This document shows, piece by piece, positions 1-8,600 of a DNA stretch of 12,528 nucleotides. A program made the position numbers and the translations under genes. Location: the NCBI GenBank assembly GCA_938004375.1, contig CALKWH010000295.1, forward strand, positions 1 to 12,528, in the 5' to 3' direction. This DNA is from an uncultured Pseudomonadota bacterium (GTDB lineage: Bacteria > Myxococcota_A > Polyangia > HGW-17). How positions within the stretch are numbered: position 1 is the stretch's first letter; each line of letters opens with the position of its first letter. The notes under the pieces are model-generated. The model had not been told where the DNA came from and searched no databases. It worked only from the letters and a program-made list of their open reading frames with translations.

Positions 1-45
1 GATCGTATTCGGTGACTGGAGTTCAGACGTGTGCTCTTCCGATCT
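1..45 (+). other. Residual Illumina P7/Read-2 adapter with index (non-genomic)
   Basis: Bases 12-45 match the 34-nt Illumina TruSeq Read-2 adapter: they begin GTGACTGGAGTTCAGACGTG and end GCTCTTCCGATCT. Bases 1-3 (GAT) fit the end of the P7 flow-cell sequence, and bases 4-11 (CGTATTCG) sit exactly where an 8-nt i7 index belongs. The genomic insert therefore starts at base 46. This is a sequencing artefact left at the contig end, not biology. The adapter match is read directly from the sequence; the index assignment is by position only. Confidence 0.97.
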
Positions 46-122
46 AGTATTTCCAGCCCCGCCAGCTGGTGACCGCCGTCTACGGGCCCGAGAACATCCC
101 CGTGGATCGTCCCTGGACCTAA
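46..122 (+). CDS. C-terminal fragment of an unidentified upstream gene
   Basis: Reading from base 48 gives an open frame of 24 codons ending at TAA (120-122). The peptide starts YFQPRQLVTAVYGP and ends PVDRPWT. The frame begins right after the adapter, so the rest of the gene is missing from this contig. Third positions are mostly G/C, as in the genes downstream, which supports real coding sequence. The stop lies 13 bp before the kinase start, so this gene probably leads the same operon. The tail shows no recognisable family motif and I assign no function. A fragment this short could also be a chance open frame. Confidence 0.55.
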
Positions 123-135
123 CGGAGCGCGTGGA

Positions 136-2508
<2,373 letters not shown>

Positions 2509-2515
2509 ATCCCGC

Positions 2516-3457
2516 ATGACCGACCCCGAGCTCGCCACCGTCGACGCGGACCCCGTCTTCCGGACCCCGCCGCCCGAGGACTTCGCCGCGCCGCGCCCTC
2601 CCGGCGCAGGGGCCATCCTGCTCTTCACGGCCGGCTTTCTCCTGCTCACGACCATCTTCCAGACCCTCGTTTACCTGTTCGGCGCGCTCTGGCCCGCCCT
2701 GCGCTCCCCGGTCGGCATGCTCGTCACGGGTCTCGTCTCCACCGTCGGCTGGGGGCTCGCCGCCTGGTTCTGGGTCTCGGTGCGCGCCCTGCCCACCGCC
2801 TGGCTGAAGCTGGCCCCGCCCCGGCGGCCGTTCAGGGCCTGGGTGTTCCTCGCGCTCCTGGTACCCGTGACCCTCCTGTTCGGCTCGAACCTGGAAGCGC
2901 TGTTGCTCCACGTGTTCCCCGCCCTGCAACGCCCGGACCCCCAGATGGAGTTCCTCACCGGGGCCGCCCTCGGGAGTCCCCTGGCCTGGACGCTGGTGAT
3001 CGGCCTGGGCGTCGTGGCGGCGCCCGTGTGCGAGGAGCTCTTCTTCCGCGGTCTGCTGCTCCGCAGCCTGCGCCTGCGGACCTGGGGGGCCTGGCCGGCC
3101 ATGGCGTTCACCGCCGCCCTCTTCGCCGCCGTCCACCTGAAGATCGTCGGCTTTTTGCTGCTGTTCACGGTCGGCTTCGTGCTGGCCGCGCTCACCGAGT
3201 GGTCGGGGCGGCTGTTCCCGGCCGTGCTGTTCCACGCGCTCTACAACGGCCTGGTGCTGGCCATTTCTCTGGGTGGCCGCCTCCTGGTCACCCCCGAGTT
3301 CGAACCTTTCACCCTGACGCCGCCCGCGCCCGCGCGGCCCGAGCTCGTGCCCCTGGGTGCCGCGCTCTGGCTCCTGGGGCTGGCCGGACCCGCGCTGGTC
3401 TGGCTCCTGTTCCTGCTGCGCAGGTCGCTCCGGGCGCCCACGGAGGATCCGTCGTGA
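2516..3457 (+). CDS. CPBP family (CAAX/Abi) intramembrane metalloprotease
   Basis: This 313-aa multi-spanning membrane protein carries the family's conserved motifs: EELFFR (Glu173, Glu174, Arg178), His207 in FAAVHL, and HALYNG (His240, Asn244). In the Rce1-like glutamate intramembrane proteases these residues form the active site, so it is probably catalytically competent. Hydrophobic segments occur near 33-56, 68-88, 107-125, 150-172, 190-207, 209-225, 236-255 and 285-305. The ATG at 2516 lies 7 bp after the kinase stop and is preferred. An in-frame ATG at 2453 would overlap the kinase by 56 bp and add an unconserved-looking Pro/Ala/Ser stretch. The stop overlaps the GTG start of the ABC ATPase. 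CPBP domains are sometimes fused to ABC-2 permeases in other bacteria (recalled from annotations, not checked here), which suggests a shared job with the downstream exporter. The substrate is unknown. Confidence 0.9.
   Translation: MTDPELATVDADPVFRTPPPEDFAAPRPPGAGAILLFTAGFLLLTTIFQTLVYLFGALWPALRSPVGMLVTGLVSTVGWGLAAWFWVSVRALPTAWLKLAPPRRPFRAWVFLALLVPVTLLFGSNLEALLLHVFPALQRPDPQMEFLTGAALGSPLAWTLVIGLGVVAAPVCEELFFRGLLLRSLRLRTWGAWPAMAFTAALFAAVHLKIVGFLLLFTVGFVLAALTEWSGRLFPAVLFHALYNGLVLAISLGGRLLVTPEFEPFTLTPPAPARPELVPLGAALWLLGLAGPALVWLLFLLRRSLRAPTEDPS
3442..3446 (+). promoter_or_regulatory. Ribosome binding site fixing the GTG start of the ABC ATPase
   Basis: GGAGG lies 7 nt upstream of the GTG at 3454. 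It is inside the end of the protease gene. Together with the 4-bp GTGA overlap it indicates translational coupling and settles the start against longer in-frame options. Confidence 0.8.
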
Positions 3458-4191
3458 CCCTGCTCCAAGTCCTCGACGTCCACAAGGTGTTCCACAAGAC
3501 CCACGCCGTGCGCGGCGTGTCCTTCGAGATCCGTCCCCACGAGATCTTCGGCCTCGTCGGTCCCAACGGCGCGGGGAAGACCACCACCCTGCGCATGATC
3601 GCCACCCTCCTGCGGCCCTCCTCGGGAGTGATCCGTTTCGAGGGGCGCGACACGGCCGCGGACCCGGACGGCTTCCGGCCCCACATCTCCTACCTGCCCG
3701 AGGACGCCGGCGTCTACAAGAACCTCACCGGGCGCCAGTACCTCGACTTCATCGCCCGCTTCTTCGCCGACCGCGAGGAGCCCGCCGTCATCGCCGCGCG
3801 CGGCGTCGAGATGACCGGCCTCGGCGAGCGCCTGTCGAACCGCGTGTCCGGCTACTCCAAGGGCATGACCCGCAAACTGGTGATCGCCCGCGCCCTGATG
3901 GTGCGCCCGCAACTGGCCATCCTCGACGAGCCCACCTCCGGGCTCGACGTCATCTCGGCCATGGCCGTGCGCGAGCGCATCCGCGAGGCCACCTCGCACG
4001 GCTCCGTGCTGCTCTCGTCCCACAACCTGCTCGAGGTCGAGACCCTCTGCGACCGGGTCGCCTTCATGTTCGCCGGCGCCGTCATCGACTGCGGCACGCC
4101 CGTCGAGCTGCGCGAGCGGCACGGCAAGCGCACGCTGGAGGAGGTCTTTCTGCACCTGATCCGCGACGGGCACCGCCCGGAGGGGAGGTAA
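3454..4191 (+). CDS. ABC transporter ATP-binding protein, NatA/CcmA type
   Basis: This 245-aa nucleotide-binding subunit powers the membrane partner encoded next. Motifs appear in order: Walker A GPNGAGKTT (36-44), YLPED (80-84) in the Q-loop region with Glu in place of the usual Gln, a signature variant VSGYSKGM (131-138) instead of LSGGQ, Walker B LAILDEP (154-160) with catalytic Glu159, D-loop SGLD (162-165), and switch His190. The YLPE and SKGM variants are usual in the NatA-like exporter branch and are not signs of decay. Length is typical for a single-domain ATPase. The GTG start at 3454 overlaps the protease stop (GTGA) and has GGAGG 7 nt upstream. The permease starts 5 bp after the stop. 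A Na+ or drug exporter is possible, but the substrate cannot be read from the sequence. Confidence 0.95.
   Translation: MTLLQVLDVHKVFHKTHAVRGVSFEIRPHEIFGLVGPNGAGKTTTLRMIATLLRPSSGVIRFEGRDTAADPDGFRPHISYLPEDAGVYKNLTGRQYLDFIARFFADREEPAVIAARGVEMTGLGERLSNRVSGYSKGMTRKLVIARALMVRPQLAILDEPTSGLDVISAMAVRERIREATSHGSVLLSSHNLLEVETLCDRVAFMFAGAVIDCGTPVELRERHGKRTLEEVFLHLIRDGHRPEGR
4179..4188 (+). promoter_or_regulatory. Ribosome binding site of the ABC permease
   Basis: The purine run GGAGGGGAGG ends 8 nt before the ATG at 4197 and overlaps the end of the ATPase gene. It decides the permease start, because the open frame extends far upstream through the ATPase gene. Confidence 0.8.
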
Positions 4192-4196
4192 CCGCC

Positions 4197-5585
4197 ATGC
4201 TGTGGAACATCGTGCTCAAGGAAGTCCGCGAGATGCTGAACCTGACCACGGTCGGCACCATCATCGCCGTGACGGCGATCTTCGCCTCCATGGGGGGCCT
4301 GGTGAGCATGACCAAGGGTGAGACCACGAAGAAGCCGGTGATCGCCGTGCTCAACCTCGAGCCGCCCGACGCCCGCCTGGCGCAGACGGTGGTGACCGCG
4401 CTGAACGCGAGCTGCGAGGTGATCTACCTGGGCGCCGACGATCGCGAGGGCCTGCGCCGGCTGCGCGCCCACGCCCGGGGCGCCGCCCTCATCGAGATCC
4501 CCGAGGGCTTCGACGCCCGGCTGCGCTCCGGCCGCCAGGGCCGCCTGGGCGTCACCTGGCTGATGCGCGGCGCCGGCGCGCTGGACACCATCTCCTCGGC
4601 CGTGCTCGAGCGGCACTTCCTCTCGGTCAACCGTGCGGTCTCGCGGGAGTTGATCACCCTGCGCTTCCCCGACGCCGCGACGTCCCCGCCCGCCGCGCGC
4701 GCCACCCCGCCGGGGACCGCCGCCCCGACCCCGCCCGCCGGCGGCGCCCCGCCCGCCGCCGACACCCCGAACGCCGACGAAGACGGCCCCCGCGACCCGG
4801 CCGACGTCCTGGTGGACCCCATCGCCCGCATCGAGAACACGTTCTTCAAGGACAAGCTCATCCCCATGCTCTCCCCGGCGAAGATCAGCCAACTGCTGGC
4901 CTCCCAGTCCATCACGGTGCCCATCATCATGATGATCATCCTCATGCTGGGCGGTTCGGTGGTGGTGTCCTCCATGGGCCTCGAGAAGGAGAACAAGACC
5001 CTCGAGACGCTGCTCACCCTGCCGGTGTCCCGCCGTACGCTGGTGCTGGGCAAACTGCTGGGTTCTGCCATCGTCGGCATCCTCATGGCCGGCATCTTCG
5101 CCGTCGGGCTGCGCTTCTACCTCCAGAACTTCGAGGCGCCCGCCGAGAGCCTGGCGGTGCTGGGCCTGGACCTGGGCGTGGGGGACTACTTCCTGGTCAT
5201 CGTGTCGCTCTTGGCCTCCCTGATGTTCGGCCTGGCCTTCGCCCTGCTCCTGGGGGTCCTGGCCCGGGACTACAAATCCGCCCAGATGCTCACCTACGCC
5301 ATCCTGGTCCTGGCCATGTTCCCCATGATGATCGTTATGCTCAAAGATTTTGACACCGTGCCCACATCATTGCAGATTATCTTGTTCATCATACCTTTTT
5401 CGCATCCGATGATGGCCATGCGCCAACTGGCCCTCGAGAACGCGGGGTTCGTTTTATGGGGCATTCTATACAGTTTTCTCGCCGCCGGACTCCTCACCGC
5501 GGCGGTGGTGCGCGTGTTCCGCGCCGAGGTGCTCGTCACCGGCATCCTGCGCTTCTCCCGGCGCCCGCCGGACGCGGAGAACTGA
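4197..5585 (+). CDS. ABC-2 type permease, NatB-like
   Basis: This 462-aa membrane subunit pairs with the ATPase just upstream. It has the NatB layout: one N-terminal helix (about 19-38), a large extracytoplasmic domain (about 39-238), then about six helices (near 239-262, 288-308, 331-356, 364-383, 389-407, 416-441). The segment ENKTLETLLTLPVSRRTLVLGK before the third helix is typical of ABC-2 permeases. Inside the extracytoplasmic domain, residues 161-200 form a Pro/Ala/Thr-rich low-complexity stretch that looks like a flexible linker inserted into the family fold. The ATG at 4197 has a strong ribosome site and lies 5 bp after the ATPase stop. Codons between about 5331 and 5475 are clearly more A/T-rich than the rest. 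This is the last gene of the cluster, followed by a hairpin. Family is confident; the substrate is unknown. Confidence 0.93.
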   Translation: MLWNIVLKEVREMLNLTTVGTIIAVTAIFASMGGLVSMTKGETTKKPVIAVLNLEPPDARLAQTVVTALNASCEVIYLGADDREGLRRLRAHARGAALIEIPEGFDARLRSGRQGRLGVTWLMRGAGALDTISSAVLERHFLSVNRAVSRELITLRFPDAATSPPAARATPPGTAAPTPPAGGAPPAADTPNADEDGPRDPADVLVDPIARIENTFFKDKLIPMLSPAKISQLLASQSITVPIIMMIILMLGGSVVVSSMGLEKENKTLETLLTLPVSRRTLVLGKLLGSAIVGILMAGIFAVGLRFYLQNFEAPAESLAVLGLDLGVGDYFLVIVSLLASLMFGLAFALLLGVLARDYKSAQMLTYAILVLAMFPMMIVMLKDFDTVPTSLQIILFIIPFSHPMMAMRQLALENAGFVLWGILYSFLAAGLLTAAVVRVFRAEVLVTGILRFSRRPPDAEN

Positions 5586-5587
5586 TC

Positions 5588-5613
5588 GCCCATATATAAT
5601 GGGCTGGACTTTT
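5588..5613 (+). terminator. Hairpin with T-run after the operon (weak terminator, or operator)
   Basis: GCCCAT (5588-5593) and ATGGGC (5599-5604) form a perfect 6-bp inverted repeat around a 5-nt ATATA loop, starting 2 nt after the permease stop. TTTT follows at 5610-5613. This fits a weak intrinsic terminator of the kinase-to-permease operon. The right arm also overlaps a TATAAT box, so it could instead be an operator for the downstream lipoprotein gene. Confidence 0.4.
5595..5600 (+). promoter_or_regulatory. Possible -10 box upstream of the large lipoprotein gene
   Basis: A perfect TATAAT lies in the AT-rich leader 83 nt before the ATG at 5683. No convincing -35 box is found 16-18 bp upstream, where the sequence is GC-rich permease coding DNA. 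The change to AT-rich sequence after 5585 supports a promoter in this leader, but the exact site is uncertain. Confidence 0.3.
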
Positions 5614-5657
5614 CCGCCGTATCTGCTATGTATGCGCCCGTGCTTGACCGTGTTTTC

Positions 5658-5669
5658 TTTCCTAGGAAA
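5658..5669. repeat. Perfect 12-bp palindrome TTTCCTAGGAAA in the leader
   Basis: The palindrome directly abuts the purine-rich ribosome binding site of the large lipoprotein gene. The dyad extends imperfectly to about 5653-5674 (one C/A mismatch, then T-A and T-G pairs). It could be a repressor operator, or in RNA a small hairpin partly covering the ribosome site. It may also be chance in an A/T-rich stretch. Confidence 0.35.
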
Positions 5670-5670
5670 A

Positions 5671-5676
5671 AAGGAG
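5671..5676 (+). promoter_or_regulatory. Ribosome binding site of the large lipoprotein gene
   Basis: AAGGAG lies 6 nt before the ATG at 5683. It sets the start at 5683 rather than the in-frame ATG at 5599, which has no such site and would place a non-signal-like stretch before the lipoprotein signal. Confidence 0.8.
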
Positions 5677-5682
5677 CCTGAA

Positions 5683-8600
5683 ATGAAACGTACACATTGG
5701 TTATCGGTTTTACTGCTCATCTCTGTTTTTTCTTACCTGTCCATTGGCTGCGATGACGATGTCAAGAAAAAGACCAACAACGACAACGTCAACAACGTCA
5801 ACAACGCCGAATGCGGCAACGGCATCCTCGAGGCCGGCGAGACCTGCGACGGCACCGCCCTCGGCGACGAGGACTGCACTACCATCGAGGGTGACTTCAC
5901 GGGCGGCACGCTGGCCTGCGCGGCCGGCTGCGGCGCGTTCGACACCTCCGGATGCACCTCGGGCTGCTCCGACGCGTGCGAGCTCGACAACCGCGTCTGC
6001 TCGGGCGACACCCTGCGCGTGTGCGTGGCCGACACCGAGACCGGCTGCAACGTGTGGAGTGACACCGACTGCACCCTGACCTCCGAGACCTGCCAGGTCA
6101 TCGAGCAGGTCGCCCAGTGCGCGTCGTGCGAGGACGCCTGCACCCTCAACGCCGAGCAGTGCAACGCCAACGACGACGGCATCGAGGCGTGCGTGCTCGG
6201 CGCCTCCGGCTGCACCGAGTGGCAGAACGCCGCGTGCCCGCAGGCCACCCCCCTTTGCGAACTGCAGGCCGGCACCCCCACCTGCGTGGCCGACTGCGAG
6301 GACGCCTGCACGCTGGACGTCAAGCAGTGCAACCTCGCCGCCGACGGCATCGAGACCTGCGTGACCGGCGCCCAGGGCTGCACCGAGTGGCAGAACAACC
6401 CCTGCGACGTGGCCACCCCCGAGTGCCAGGACCTGGCCGGCGTCGCCACCTGCATGGCCCCCAACGGCTCGGGTGAGACCTGCGCCGACGTGTACACCAT
6501 CACCATCCCCTTCTACACCGAGGGCACCGACTTCACGGCCGACTTCCTGGCCGCCGACATGACCCTGGAAGGCACCGGCTGCGACCTCAACGCCTCGGGC
6601 GTCGACGCCGTGTTCGCCGTGGACCTCGCCCAGGACCAGGCCATCATCTTCGCGCAGGGCGGCGGCATGGACGGCGTCATCTACATTCAGGCCGTCTGCG
6701 ACGCCGCCGGTGAGTGCCTCGACGCCGCCGATGACGGCTATTACGACGACACCGAAGCCCTCCTCTTCGAGGCCACGGCCGCCGGCACCTATTATCTGAT
6801 CGTCAAGTCGTACTATACCTCCCCGTCGACCGCCTCCTACGCCATTGCCGTCTTCAATTATGAAGACACAACGGAGCTCACCTGTGACGACGGCTTCGAC
6901 AACGACCTCGACGACCTCGTCGACTGCGACGATCCCGACTGCTTCGGCCTGGGCGCCTGCACCACCGAGACGGTCTGCGACGACGGCCTCGACAACGACA
7001 ACGACAGCGACATCGACTGCGCCGACACCGAGTGTGCGGGCATCGACCCCTGCGGCGACGAGAACACGGCCGAGCGCTGCGGCGACGGCCTCGACAACGA
7101 CAACGACGGCACCACCGACTGCGCCGACGCCGACTGCGCCATCCTCGGCCCCTGCGGTCCTGAGAACACCGTCGCTTTCTGCGGCGACGGCCTCGACAAC
7201 GACAACGACACCTTCGTCGACTGCGCCGACACCGACTGCAACGGCATCGGCGCCTGCGGCCCCGAGAACACCGATGCCTACTGCATCGACCGCCTCGACA
7301 ACGACGCCGACGGCAACACCGACTGCGCCGACGCCGACTGCGCCGCCACCAATTCCTGCGCCACCGGCGAGTCCTGCGCCACCCCGTACACGATGGCCCT
7401 GCCGTTCCGCGTCACCGGCTCCAACTTCGGCGCCGACTACGTGAACAATCACAACTTCTACAACACCGCCGGGAACTGCACCACCGGCAACGGCGTGGAG
7501 GCCATCTTCGCCGTCACCCTCACCGCGGGCCAGGAGCTCCGCATGGACGAGACCAACACCTCGTTCGACGCCGTCATCCGCGTGCTCGGCACCTGCACCG
7601 ACGTCAACCCGACCTGTCTGATCTCCTCGGATTACACCGAGACCAACCTGCGCTTCACGGCGCCTGCCGATGGCACCTATTACATCGTCCTCGAAGCCTA
7701 CTACTCCAGCGCGGCCTACGCCTACGATTTCTCCGCCATGATCGTGACCGCCAGCGAGGCCGGCCTGTGCGCCGACGGCTTCGACAACGACGGTGACGGC
7801 GCCACCGACTGCGATGACACCGAATGCTTCGGCCAGACCGGCTGCACCACCGAGCTCAACTGCTCCGACGGCAACGACAACGACGGTGACACCCTGGTCG
7901 ACTGCGACGACGACGATTGTGCCACGTTCATCGCCTGCCTCGGCGGCGACTCCTGCGCCGACGCCCTGCCGGTGACCCTGCCCTTCCACGCGACGGGTAC
8001 CGACATCACCGCCGACTTCACCAACGCCCAGAGCTTCACCGGCACCAACTGCGACCCGGCCAGCGGCGTCGAGGCCGTCTTCGCGGTGACCCTCACCGCC
8101 GGCCAGCGCATCAAGATGGATGAGATCGGCGCGCTCGACTCCGTCATCCACGTGATCCAGCCCTGCGCCAACGCCTCCACCTGCCTGATGTCCGAGGATG
8201 CGGGCACCAACGAGATCAACCTCGTCTTCACGGCTCCCGCCGACGGCATCTACTACGTCATCCTCGAGGCCTGGAGCGGCACTCCATCCTCCAAGAGCTA
8301 CGATTTCTCCATCATCAACTGGGACGTCACCGAGGCCAACTGCGCCGACACCCTCGACGAAGACTTCGACGGCAAGATTGACTGCAACGACCCCGACTGC
8401 TTCGGTCAGACCGGCTGCACCACCGAGCTCAACTGCGGTGACGGCTTCGACAACGACGACGACACCTTCACCGACTGCGACGACCTCGACTGCGCCGTCG
8501 CCACCGCCTGCGAGCTCGGCGAGGGCTGCGCCAACCCGACCGTGGTGACCACGTTCCCGTACAACGTCACGGGCACCAACTTCGGCGCCGACTACGCCAA

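Noticed and set aside
3028..3453. N-terminal extension of the ABC ATPase frame into the protease gene
   Set aside because: The extra residues are Arg/Ala/Pro-rich shadow sequence. GGAGG at 3442 plus GTG at 3454 place the start just before the ATPase fold.
5599..5682. Earlier ATG for the large lipoprotein
   Set aside because: No ribosome site precedes it, it overlaps the TATAAT/hairpin region, and it would bury the lipoprotein signal 28 residues inside the protein.
6883..7341. CRISPR-like array suggested by regular 93-102 bp repeats
   Set aside because: The repeats stay in one reading frame, vary at synonymous sites and encode a conserved 20-aa motif. Linkers are conserved too, unlike spacers.
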